In this document: one piece after another, positions 25,478 through 34,031 of the stretch
Position numbering within the stretch: position 1 is the first letter of the stretch
Layout of the letters: every line of letters begins with the position of its first letter
NCBI RefSeq assembly: GCF_039545035.1
Contig: NZ_BAABRO010000002.1
Coordinates: forward strand, 434,001 to 498,000
DNA length: 64,000 nucleotides
Origin: Novipirellula caenicola
GTDB taxonomy: Bacteria; Planctomycetota; Planctomycetia; Pirellulales; Pirellulaceae
Direction of reading: 5' to 3'
The notes under the pieces: generated by a model
What the model was told of the DNA's origin: nothing
Databases searched by the model: none
Seen by the model: only the letters and a program-made list of their open reading frames with translations
Program-made: the position numbers and the translations under genes

Positions 25478-28195
25478 CTACTGCGCCGTGGGTTGTTGTT
25501 TTTCTTTTTCTTGTGCCGACTCGGTTTCAACGGCCGTTTTATGGGGACGACGGGCCAAATTCGTCACTAAATGACGCACTTCGTCTAACAGTTTGCGGCG
25601 GCTCAGCGATCCTTTGGCTAAAATCCGCTCGACGCTGCCGTTTAACCGAGCATGATCCTCGCTGGTCAATTCCATCGCAGTCAGGACAACCACGGGAATC
25701 GAAATCCACTGCGGATCCGCTCGCACGACTTCCAAAAATTCAAATCCATCCATCTCTGGCATCATCAGATCGAGCAGCACGACCGCCGGGGTTTCGCCAC
25801 GAACACAATCCAGTGCTTCACGTCCATTGCCAGCCTGGATCACTCGCCACCCTTGGTCCTCGAGCGTGCGTGCGACGGCGCGGCGAGTGGTGTCGTCATC
25901 TTCGACCAACAACACATAGGACGGATCGTCTTGCATGTATCGCCGCAACATCGAGACTAGTTTTTGTCGATCAATCGGCTTGACCAAGTACTCTGAAGCA
26001 CCAAGCATGAATCCTAAATCATGATCGTCTTTGACCGACTGCATGATCACCGGAATGTCGGCGAGTTCATTGTCCGCTTTCAATGACGCCAACACGGACC
26101 ATCCGTCCACCTTGGGCATCATCACGTCCAAGATGATCAAGTCGGGATGACACTGTTTGGCTCGGACCAAGCCTTCTGCCCCATCGGCGGCGGTGACCGG
26201 ACGAATCCCCTCGGCAACCAACACCCGCGTCAAGATATCACGGATTGCCGGATCATCGTCGATCACCAAGACAACGCTCGCACCTTCCGCCAACGGCGTA
26301 CTTTGCCGTGTCGTCACCGCTTCAGACACTGCCGCGGCTTCATCCCGCTGCTCGGCTGCTTTGGCCACATCGACTTTGTCGAGATTTTCGGGTAGCAACA
26401 CCGTGAATGTCGTGCCTTCGCCCTGAACACTACTTACATCCACACTTCCGCACATCAATTCGGTAAAGCGTTTGATGATCGCCAACCCCAACCCTGTCCC
26501 ACCATACTTTCGCGTCGTCGACGCATCGACTTGGACAAACGGCTGGAACAGCTGGGCCAGTTGCTCGGACGTCATCCCGATGCCCGTATCACTGACCGCG
26601 AAACGCACCATTTTGTTGTCAGCGTCACGTGAGATGTGCAAGCGAATCAGTCCGTTTTCGGTGAACTTACTTGCATTGGACAATAGGTTGTAAAGCACTT
26701 GACGTAACTTCACGACGTCACCGACCATGGTTGCAACATCCTGGTCGATATCGACTTGCAATCGATTATCATTCTTTTCAACGAGCGCTTCGACGGTCGC
26801 AACGACTTCATCGATCACATCGGCGACTTCGAACGACTCGGGGAACAGCTCCATCTTGCCCGCTTCGACTTTTGACAAATCGAGCACGCCATTGACAAGT
26901 TCGAGCAGATGTTTCCCGGCGGAACGAATCCGTTTTAGATCAGGAATAAATTCGGGGACCTGCTGATCTTCGGCCTCCTCGGCCAGTAGCTCGCTGTACA
27001 TGATTACAGCGTTCAGCGGCGTTCGAAGCTCATGGCTCATGTTTGCCAAAAACTGGCTCTTTGATTCATTCGCCGCTTCGGCGGATTCTTTGGCGCGTTC
27101 TAATTCTTGGCGTGATCGCAACCGCGACGTAATGTCGTTGAACGTGATCACCGCCCCTTCGACCACATCCTTGTTCTTTAATGGAAACGACGAATATTCG
27201 ACTGGTACCGACTTGCCATCGAGCCGCCAAAACAATTCATCGTCCACACGACATCCGTCGCCCGAACGCGACGATTTGTAAATTGGGCAATCGGTCACCG
27301 GATAGGGATCTCCATCGCTGGTGGTATGATGCACCAATTCATGCATGTCTTTGCCTAAAAAATCACTTGGGTTGCCTCCTAGGATCAATGCCCCCGCGCG
27401 ATTCATGAACGTACAGATCCCATCGGTATCAATTCCATAGATTCCTTCGCCAGTGGATTCCAAGAGCCGTTGGTTGTAACGCGCCAATTCGTCCTTTTCA
27501 CGAACATGGCGTCGCGACATGTCCGCAGACGAAGTTTTCAAACGCCAATGACGACGAAGCAGATAATAAGTTCCCAACACCAACGACGACGCGAGCAAGG
27601 TCGATAGCAGCAACGAAATGCGGGTGATCGTCAGACGATGCTTCAGCATGTCGCTGCGTTGGGTGAGCAATTCATCTTCCGCTTGCTCGATCTCGCGAAC
27701 CAGTTCACGAATGTCGGTCATTTGCTGCGTCCCCAGACGCAGCACCGCTGCCGCTGCGATACTGTCGGGATCTGGATTGGTGTGAGACAACACGAATTGC
27801 TGCATCAATTGGATCTTGGGTTCAATCAAATCCGATAGCGATCCAACACGCTTCTTCTGCTCTGGGTTGTCGAGCGTCAATTGTTTCAATTTCGATTGCT
27901 GCTGCACCGCTGCGGCAATCGCACGATCAAATTGCTCGCGGTAGATCTCGTCATCCGAAAGCAAGAAACCTCTGCCCGCCGACTCCGCTTGACTCAACTC
28001 GGCACGAATACCATGGGTGACGGCAAGCACTTGCCGCGACTGCGACACCCAATCCGCCGACTCGGCCGCACGTTGGACATTCCGGTACGTTATCCACGAA
28101 GTGCCAATTAAAAATGCCAAAGCGGTAACGAGACCAACCGGAGCCAACCAGCGTTCCCATTTTGACACGACATCCAATAGGTCATCACGAGACAT
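25478..28195 (-). CDS. hybrid histidine kinase: CHASE3, PAS, HisKA, HATPase and two receivers
   Basis: 905 aa. Two membrane helices (about 17-34 and 192-214) flank a CHASE3 periplasmic sensor (LSQAESAGRGFLLSDDEIYR). Then come a PAS domain (about 240-360), HisKA with His388 in MSHELRTPLNAV, HATPase (490-605, with NASKFTENG, DTGIGM and GTGLGLAI), and two receivers with Asp near 690 (LDVMMPKVDG) and near 809 (LDLMMPEMDG). No Hpt domain is present, so output probably passes to a separate Hpt or receiver protein. The start at 28195 overlaps the upstream permease gene by 11 bases. What it senses is unknown. Confidence 0.93.
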   Translation of the reverse strand: MSRDDLLDVVSKWERWLAPVGLVTALAFLIGTSWITYRNVQRAAESADWVSQSRQVLAVTHGIRAELSQAESAGRGFLLSDDEIYREQFDRAIAAAVQQQSKLKQLTLDNPEQKKRVGSLSDLIEPKIQLMQQFVLSHTNPDPDSIAAAAVLRLGTQQMTDIRELVREIEQAEDELLTQRSDMLKHRLTITRISLLLSTLLASSLVLGTYYLLRRHWRLKTSSADMSRRHVREKDELARYNQRLLESTGEGIYGIDTDGICTFMNRAGALILGGNPSDFLGKDMHELVHHTTSDGDPYPVTDCPIYKSSRSGDGCRVDDELFWRLDGKSVPVEYSSFPLKNKDVVEGAVITFNDITSRLRSRQELERAKESAEAANESKSQFLANMSHELRTPLNAVIMYSELLAEEAEDQQVPEFIPDLKRIRSAGKHLLELVNGVLDLSKVEAGKMELFPESFEVADVIDEVVATVEALVEKNDNRLQVDIDQDVATMVGDVVKLRQVLYNLLSNASKFTENGLIRLHISRDADNKMVRFAVSDTGIGMTSEQLAQLFQPFVQVDASTTRKYGGTGLGLAIIKRFTELMCGSVDVSSVQGEGTTFTVLLPENLDKVDVAKAAEQRDEAAAVSEAVTTRQSTPLAEGASVVLVIDDDPAIRDILTRVLVAEGIRPVTAADGAEGLVRAKQCHPDLIILDVMMPKVDGWSVLASLKADNELADIPVIMQSVKDDHDLGFMLGASEYLVKPIDRQKLVSMLRRYMQDDPSYVLLVEDDDTTRRAVARTLEDQGWRVIQAGNGREALDCVRGETPAVVLLDLMMPEMDGFEFLEVVRADPQWISIPVVVLTAMELTSEDHARLNGSVERILAKGSLSRRKLLDEVRHLVTNLARRPHKTAVETESAQEKEKQQPTAQ

Positions 28196-30194
28196 GAGAG
28201 GCCTCTTCGACGTTGGACTTTGGTGATTCAGTCGATCGCGAACGATCGCAAACGGTATCATTGACGTCGGCTTGATTGATCTCTTTTAACAGCACGTCGA
28301 TCTGATGTTTCGTTTGTGACAACGAGGTCGTCAGATAACTTGCACCGGCTTCGCGAACTCGAACCAATAACTCGTCATAATCTTTCATTTTGCCCAGATA
28401 GGTCACCACAATCGGAACGGTCGGTTGGCTTGCACGAATCTCGCTGCACATGTATTTCAACTGGGGCAATCCGCCTGGTGGTAGCACCGACAAGACGACA
28501 ACATCCGGTTGACTGCGGGAAATTTTTGATACGACCTGTGAAGGCAACTCCTTGGTGGTGCTTAATTCGACTTCACAATCATTGCCAACCAACTGTGACA
28601 ACATCGCCAACGCAATTTCTTCGGACTCGTGATGGACCGGATGACCGAACAGCCGTCGGCGTCGCGTGTTCAGGGTACCCGGATCGCCATGGTCCGCCGC
28701 CTCATCGTTCCCCTGATCCTCAGGATCGGTTAATTTGTTTTCCACGACCGCGACTTCCTCCGACGCGTCCGAATGTTTTTTATCGTCAAGAATAAATGAA
28801 TCTCGTGTCGCCCTCCAAATGAACTGCTCCTCTGCGGCACTGATGGACTCCTTGCCTCGCTCGATCCGTGTCCAGCTGAGCGCAGGGATCAACACTTCGT
28901 CAAAAGCACGTTCTTGTCCAAATTCATTGACGTATTGTTTATAGACCCGTCGTCCCTCCATGAAATCTTGAGCCAGCAAACGCTGAAAGAACTGTAGACG
29001 CGCATCCAATACCGGTTGCTCGGCAAGCAGCACCTTAAGCGAACGCAGGTGCGGCAGGTGTTGCCCAAGCACCACCAAACAAACCGTTAGCGGAGTGGAC
29101 AACAACAAACCGACAGGTCCCCAAATCCAGGCCCAAAAAAGTGCCGCAACCAACAATGCGACTGGCGTCAGCCCCGTCGTTTTGCCGAAGAGCACGGGTT
29201 CAATCACGTTGCCCGTCACCAGTTCGCTGACAGTAAAGAACACCAAAACCGCAATCGGCTGCGTCCATCCCGTCGATGTCGCCACGCTGACCAGCAAGGG
29301 AAACAATACCGACGCGGGACTACCCAGGAACGGAATGAATCGGAAACAAAGCGTCAAGAATCCCCATAGCGGTGCGTAGGGAACGCCCATCAAATACAAC
29401 CCGACGCCAAACCACAAACCAAAACCGGCATTGACCAGCAACAGGTTCAACAAATACTTGCTGACGCGTTCGGCGGTGTCTCGCATTAACCGCGTAGTCC
29501 CCGTTAGCGCGGCATCCCCCATCAACGAGATTAGCCGATAGCGAATGTCTTCGCGGCGAAGCAGCAGGAACATCACCAACACGATCACGAAGGCGACATT
29601 GGCAATCGGCTCGACGACCGGCAGCAAGATCTCGGTGGCAGCGGTAAACGGACTTTCAGGCTCACTGGCCACAACAATCGTTGGCGGCGGAGCCGTGACT
29701 TCCTCGACCACCGCAATCGGATCGTCCGGCGAATCGGGTTCCACCACCGCACCTGGCGTCGGAAACAGTTCATTGAACATGTTGGACAGCCGGTTGACGG
29801 TCGAATCCTCGCGAAGCTGAAACGATTCGAGTTTGCTCTTGATCTCTTGCTGATGGTTCGGCAAATCAACGGCTAACGTTTGAACTTGCGACACCAAAGC
29901 CCACATCGCCATGCCGATAATTGCGAATGCCAACCCGCTGGCGAGCAAGACGGCAGGCAATCGTCCCAACTTCCATTTTTCCAAAACGCTGACCAAGGGT
30001 GTTAATATGAAAGCCAACAACACACTCAGCGCGATCGGAACAAATACGGGCTTGCCGAAATACAGCATCGCCAGCACCATCGAGACAGTGCCTAAACTGA
30101 AAAAAACTCGACCGGTGGCCGATTCGCGATCACGTTGGTTGGTCAACCGCCATACCCTGTAGATGAGAGCGACAGATTTAAGAAATTGCGACAC
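28185..30194 (-). CDS. AI-2E/PerM-family permease with C-terminal B12-binding-like domain
   Basis: 669 aa against about 350 for a typical AI-2E permease. The N-terminal 60 percent has the family helices, including GVPYAPLWGFLTLCFRFIPF and VIEPVLFGKTTGLTPVALL, interrupted by a Pro/Glu-rich insert (about 150-195). A soluble region follows and ends in a Rossmann-like domain (about 535-655) resembling the cobalamin-binding fold of regulators (FGHPVHHESEEIALAMLSQL, DVVVLSVLPPGG, VPIVVTYLG). The B12 signature DxHxxG is not visible, so ligand binding is uncertain. The start is a GTG. The coupled hybrid kinase downstream suggests the permease and kinase sense or move the same signal. Confidence 0.85.
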   Translation of the reverse strand: MSQFLKSVALIYRVWRLTNQRDRESATGRVFFSLGTVSMVLAMLYFGKPVFVPIALSVLLAFILTPLVSVLEKWKLGRLPAVLLASGLAFAIIGMAMWALVSQVQTLAVDLPNHQQEIKSKLESFQLREDSTVNRLSNMFNELFPTPGAVVEPDSPDDPIAVVEEVTAPPPTIVVASEPESPFTAATEILLPVVEPIANVAFVIVLVMFLLLRREDIRYRLISLMGDAALTGTTRLMRDTAERVSKYLLNLLLVNAGFGLWFGVGLYLMGVPYAPLWGFLTLCFRFIPFLGSPASVLFPLLVSVATSTGWTQPIAVLVFFTVSELVTGNVIEPVLFGKTTGLTPVALLVAALFWAWIWGPVGLLLSTPLTVCLVVLGQHLPHLRSLKVLLAEQPVLDARLQFFQRLLAQDFMEGRRVYKQYVNEFGQERAFDEVLIPALSWTRIERGKESISAAEEQFIWRATRDSFILDDKKHSDASEEVAVVENKLTDPEDQGNDEAADHGDPGTLNTRRRRLFGHPVHHESEEIALAMLSQLVGNDCEVELSTTKELPSQVVSKISRSQPDVVVLSVLPPGGLPQLKYMCSEIRASQPTVPIVVTYLGKMKDYDELLVRVREAGASYLTTSLSQTKHQIDVLLKEINQADVNDTVCDRSRSTESPKSNVEEASHVS

Positions 30195-30385
30195 AGCGAT
30201 GCAATAATATCACCGCGGTGGCTTGGCGTGGCAATAAACGCATTTACCATGCCGCGGTTGTGAAGGCCGCTGTGAAATGGCGGTCGCTATCGAATCGGAG
30301 GCCGCAACCGAGAAGCGAGCGGCGGGGGCGACGCGAAGGTTGTGATCAGTCTTTCTGTCACGTTGCCCAAGCTGTATCGGCAAAA

Positions 30386-30913
30386 TCAGCTGAATTTGGG
30401 GCCGTTCTCTTGGACTTCGCGATACAGACGGCGAAGGGTTGGCGAAATTCGTTTATTCGGCCAAGGTTGCTCGTGAACGGTGTATTGAAAATCGTGGTTG
30501 ACCACGCTCGCTTCCTGGTCCAACCGCTGAACAATTTGCTGGGTGCGAGTTTTCTCTAACGGTTTGGTCAGAAAGACGGTACCGCCAGCACTTTGCACGA
30601 ACGAGCGGATGTCGTCGTCCTGTAAACTGCTGATGACGATCACAGGAATCGAATTGATCTGCTCGGATCGGTGATGTCTCAGCGAACAAAGCAGATCAAG
30701 TCCGCTGGCGACCGGCATCTCAATATCGGTGACGATCAATTGCGGCTGCAACGCTTTGACCGCGGCCCAGGCATCTTCGCCATTGGATGTCGTCGTGCAT
30801 TCATACCCACATTCGGCGACCCAACTGCGCAGCAGTTCACGGGATGCCCGCAGATCATCCGCGATCACGCAATGAGGGGGCTTGGGGTCGGCGACATTGC
30901 TCATAAGCTGCAT
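30386..30913 (-). CDS. response regulator receiver protein, 175 aa
   Basis: The receiver domain covers residues 13-130 (CVIADDLRASRELLRSW, phospho-acceptor Asp in LIVTDIEMPVASG near 63, switch Ser in VIVISSLQDDD, Lys in FLTKPLEKTR). The C-terminal 45 residues are polar with no known output domain (RISPTLRRLYREV). Two ATG codons are possible (30913 and 30904); no SD site separates them. It is upstream of the permease-kinase operon on the same strand after a 190-base gap, with a good sigma-54-like site 50-70 bases ahead. Confidence 0.87.
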   Translation of the reverse strand: MQLMSNVADPKPPHCVIADDLRASRELLRSWVAECGYECTTTSNGEDAWAAVKALQPQLIVTDIEMPVASGLDLLCSLRHHRSEQINSIPVIVISSLQDDDIRSFVQSAGGTVFLTKPLEKTRTQQIVQRLDQEASVVNHDFQYTVHEQPWPNKRISPTLRRLYREVQENGPKFS

Positions 30914-30966
30914 ACCAAAATATTAACTCGCCATCACAGGCGTCTACTTCAACCAAGTTTTTCGGG

Positions 30967-30982
30967 AGCAATTGGCGGGCCA
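30967..30982 (-). promoter_or_regulatory. sigma-54-like promoter of the signalling cluster
   Basis: The minus strand reads TGGCCCGCCAATTGCT. Eleven of 12 specified positions fit, with correct spacing. It would start transcription about 40 bases before the receiver gene. Confidence 0.6.
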
Positions 30983-30993
30983 ACGTTTTCTCG

Positions 30994-31037
30994 TCATCCG
31001 CTTCGCCCCCGCCGGTCATCCGCTTCGCCCCCGCCGA
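30994..31037 (+). repeat. 22-bp tandem duplication
   Basis: TCATCCGCTTCGCCCCCGCC followed by two more bases occurs twice in a row (30994-31015 and 31016-31037) with one difference at the last base. It lies in the gap upstream of the receiver gene. Confidence 0.8.
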
Positions 31038-31126
31038 TCGTCGGCTAGCCGAGCCCCTATGCGTTGGACGCAAAACCCGCTCAAAAATCGTTGTTCACGC
31101 TCTGGCGTTCCCGCCAAAATCGCGAT

Positions 31127-31312
31127 TCATTCGTCCAGCCAACGTCCCGGCAAATGATACATCACGCCCCTCCGAAGCATCCAGATGTGATCGCTGGCAT
31201 AGCACGCCGTTGGCAGATGCTCGTCCGCCGTCCATGTTGCCCTCGGTTCGTCAAACTTGCCGCCAACTTGGTTAGCGATGAGGCGCGCGAACCGCTCGGT
31301 TGCAGCGAGCAA
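31127..31312 (-). pseudogene. possible gene remnant downstream of the PAP2 phosphatase gene
   Basis: The frame is open for about 95 codons (back to a stop near 31412) and reads protein-like with coding-type codon choice (REFSND, then ERFARLIANQVGGKF, ending HLPGRWLDE), but it contains no ATG at its beginning. A TTG at 31312 is the only reasonable start and lacks a clear site. It may be the C-terminal remnant of a lost gene or a small real gene. No family was recognised. Confidence 0.3.
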
Positions 31313-31405
31313 ATCGTTCGAAAATTCCCGGACGGATCGCGCAGCTCCGCTACCAAACCACCGGTTAGTGCGAAAGCAGATGGCACTGGGCGACTCGCGG
31401 GACCA

Positions 31406-32164
31406 TCACCCTTTTGGAGGCGCCAGCACGTCCGATTTAGCGAGGTGCGTTTCACGAAGTTTTAACGAACGTGAAATCAACCAACACGACAACGCCCACA
31501 CCAATCCGGCTACCCAACCCGCCAGCACGTCGGTCGGGTAATGCACCCCCATATAGACTCGACTAAGTCCCACCAGCACAGTCACGGCGATCGCCACTGC
31601 AATGACATAGAACCGCACCCAAAAGTGACGCAGCACCGGGACCACTAACACAGCAAGCGTCAGATAGACAACTGCTGCCATCATCGAATGTCCGCTCGGA
31701 AAACTGCTGGTATAGACCAACGACAAATGAGGAACCAAATCGGGGCGAGGACGGGCGAAGAAATGCTTCATCAGCAGACTGGCACCAATGCCACCGATCG
31801 TCGAAACCAGCAGGAATCCCATCGTGCGATAAACACGGTTGATCGCAAGGAAGCCGGCCGTGGATGCAATCGCCAACAACAGAACCGTCACGCCACCCAG
31901 AGCCGTCACGTCACGCCCGACCTCGGCCATCCACGCAGGCCCCAGCGGCCGCGAAGGGTCATCGGCAGCACGCAGACTGCGGACGGCCCAGCGATCGAAC
32001 GTATGGGTCCCCCCTTCGATGACCTCGTCGGCGAGTTCAATGAACCCCCAAGTACCGAGTGCGACCAACAAAAATCCCAGCAAAAGTATCGGCTCGCGGC
32101 CCCAAAAGAAACGAACGAGACGAAAAAGCGGCTGGTGCACTCTCTGGATTTTAAACGGCTTCAT
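31406..32164 (-). CDS. PAP2-family membrane phosphatase
   Basis: 252 aa. Several membrane helices and the three-part PAP2 active site: KHFFARPRP (near 138), SFPSGHS (near 155) and SRVYMGVHYPTD (near 205). Such enzymes dephosphorylate lipid phosphates such as undecaprenyl pyrophosphate or phosphatidic acid at the membrane surface. The start MKPFKIQ at 32164 is chosen, with GGAG close upstream; upstream in-frame ATGs add a non-conserved extension. The substrate cannot be fixed from sequence. Confidence 0.9.
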   Translation of the reverse strand: MKPFKIQRVHQPLFRLVRFFWGREPILLLGFLLVALGTWGFIELADEVIEGGTHTFDRWAVRSLRAADDPSRPLGPAWMAEVGRDVTALGGVTVLLLAIASTAGFLAINRVYRTMGFLLVSTIGGIGASLLMKHFFARPRPDLVPHLSLVYTSSFPSGHSMMAAVVYLTLAVLVVPVLRHFWVRFYVIAVAIAVTVLVGLSRVYMGVHYPTDVLAGWVAGLVWALSCWLISRSLKLRETHLAKSDVLAPPKG

Positions 32165-32432
32165 GACTCCGCTCACGAGCATGACGCATGCCAAAAGCGG
32201 CGTCCGAGCGACTCTCGGACGAAAAAAACGTCATCACAGCTGGTGAAAGTCTCCACCCGGCAAGTCAAAATGCTCACGACACCCCGAAGCGACGGCGGGT
32301 GAGGATCGCAGCGGGCGGCCGACAATGGCCATGACGACCAATCCACTCGACTCGCGAATTGGCTAGCGAATTTGCAATCGCAGGTGCCCCATAAAACGGG
32401 GCGAGGAATCGCCGGCGGCGACGAGCAAGACG

Positions 32433-32471
32433 AAAAAAAAATCCCGTGTTTTGCCAGGCAAAACACGGGAT
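32433..32471 (-). terminator. intrinsic terminator of the tRNA-Pro gene
   Basis: On the minus strand ATCCCGTGTTTTGCC and GGCAAAACACGGGAT form a perfect 15-bp stem (32441-32455 and 32457-32471), followed by eight T. It lies ten bases after the 3' end of the tRNA. Confidence 0.92.
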
Positions 32472-32480
32472 TTTGATTGA

Positions 32481-32554
32481 TCGGGGCGACATGATTCGAA
32501 CATGCGACCTCCTGGTCCCAAACCAGGCGCTCTGCCAGGCTGAGCTACGCCCCG
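32481..32554 (-). tRNA. tRNA-Pro (anticodon UGG)
   Basis: 74 nt. The acceptor stem CGGGGCG pairs with CGCCCCG, with discriminator A. The D arm contains TAGCTCAGCCTGGCAGAGC. The anticodon arm CTGGT-TTGGGAC-CAG carries TGG. The T arm includes GTTCGAATC. CCA is not encoded. It is followed at once by a strong terminator, so it is a single-gene unit. Confidence 0.97.
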
Positions 32555-33061
32555 GTGCAGCGAAAGAGCGATAAAACCACGCTTTCTGCAGCCGGATTCC
32601 TTGAACAAGAAACGAGACATCGCCCGTCACTTGAAGGTTCGAAGGTTGTCGTGTTTTTATCGGTTTTCTGCAACCCCACTTAGCACCAATTTTTCATAGA
32701 TTTTTTGAATTGGTCCTCGCTTGGCACCACACGGTTTTCAGCGGATCGTTGTCGGCACCGCAGGTGGAGTGGGAAAACCTCGGACCGCGACCACCGCTTT
32801 GCCCACGCCACACGGTCATCGATTACGCCACGGGCCCCGGCTCTCGACTCCGTGAAAGCCCCAACCGCCGGTTGGCTGTTCGGATCGAGAATCCTTGACA
32901 GAGATCTTGTTCTGTAACGAAGCGATGCCACTGATTTTGCTTGACCGCCGCGATTGCGTGCGCGATCATGACGGCGACTAGCGGTCACCCCGCTGGACAG
33001 CCAATCCCGTCATCGCGGCCCCTCATCTTCTCTCGCCATTCACTCGAACGGACCCAATCGC
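32555..33061 (+). other. intergenic stretch without a recognised gene
   Basis: This contains the promoter side of the tRNA gene and the leader of the STN-like gene. The open frames on both strands (for example 32680-32988) have Arg-rich, shadow-like translations. Nothing was recognised. Confidence 0.4.
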
Positions 33062-33802
33062 ATGCAAGTCTCATCGCTGCCACCTGCTCGCCGTCACTTC
33101 GGACATTACAGCGGACGCTCACGAAGTTTCGTGATGTCGCTCCTCACGCTTCTAATCCCACTGGGATTGATGCCAACGCAGCGGGCGCAGGCTCAACAAG
33201 ACCCCTTTGGTAGCGAAGCGAAACCTGCCGCCACGCCAGACACGCCGCCCTCGATGACCATCGGGCAGGATCCGATAGAGCAACAACTTCGCCGCAAGTT
33301 ATCGGAACAGACATCAATCCACGTCGACGAAGTGCCTCTCAGCGAATTTCTACACCTGCTGTCTGAAAAAACCAACACGCCGATGGTGCTCGATACTCGG
33401 GCAATCGAAGAGATTGGATTGTCGCCCCAACAACACATTCACGTTTCGCTTCAAAACGTCAGCCTGCGAACGGTACTAAAGATTTCGCTGAGACCACTGG
33501 ATCTAACCTACATGATCAAAGATGAACTCATTCAAATCACGACACCGGAGTGTGCAGAAAATAATTTAGTGACAAAAGTCTATGCATTAGCGGATTCGCT
33601 AAAAGGCAAGACCCCAAAAGTCATCCGCGCCGTGACATCCACGATTACTCCGGATACCTGGGAAGTCCTTGGCGGCCCCAGTACGATCGTGGCCATTGAA
33701 AGTGTATTGGTCGTGTCGACAACCGAGAAAACTCACGAGCAGATCGGCGATCTGCTGGAAAAGATCGAAACCGCGATGCAGACGGGCAAAACAAGTTCTT
33801 AG
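33062..33802 (+). CDS. secreted STN/secretin-N-like domain protein
   Basis: 246 aa. A signal peptide with a long basic N-region (hydrophobic core MSLLTLLIPLGLMPT, cleavage near AQAQ around residue 43). The mature part resembles the secretin/TonB short N-terminal domain: LRRKLSEQTSIHVDEVPLSE, NTPMVLDTRAIEE and SLQNVSLRTVLKISLRPLDL. The C-terminal half is of unknown type and ends in a helix. Planctomycetes have many such secreted proteins of unknown function. It has no partner gene: the next gene starts 230 bases later and has its own promoter-like site. Confidence 0.8.
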   Translation: MQVSSLPPARRHFGHYSGRSRSFVMSLLTLLIPLGLMPTQRAQAQQDPFGSEAKPAATPDTPPSMTIGQDPIEQQLRRKLSEQTSIHVDEVPLSEFLHLLSEKTNTPMVLDTRAIEEIGLSPQQHIHVSLQNVSLRTVLKISLRPLDLTYMIKDELIQITTPECAENNLVTKVYALADSLKGKTPKVIRAVTSTITPDTWEVLGGPSTIVAIESVLVVSTTEKTHEQIGDLLEKIETAMQTGKTSS

Positions 33803-33945
33803 CAGCTTTAGTATTGTTCGTGCCGCGAGCGGCCCGGTTTCATGGGAATCGCTCGACAAAACTCTTGACGAGTGATGAAAACGAGTGACCCGTGGCTTCG
33901 CAGTGACAAAAACACGAAAACCGATGCTCCGATTAAACCTTTTGC

Positions 33946-33975
33946 TTGACGGGCGAACTCGGCACGCTCTAGACT
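33946..33975 (+). promoter_or_regulatory. sigma-70-like promoter upstream of the cytochrome operon
   Basis: TTGACG (33946-33951), an 18-base spacer and TAGACT (33970-33975). It lies 56 bases before the ATG at 34032. Confidence 0.4.
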
Positions 33976-34031
33976 GATCGGTTGAGCGGAATCGCCGAAA
34001 CGTTTCAGCCGCCCACACCCCTGGTGCATCC

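Noticed and set aside
32178-32193. Sigma-54-like site upstream of the PAP2 gene
   Set aside because: Its spacing is right, but the start codon is so close that almost no leader remains, so it is probably chance.
32202-32220. Hairpin GTCCGAG/CTCGGAC as a terminator
   Set aside because: It is followed by an A-run on the plus strand, so no U-run forms on either transcript.
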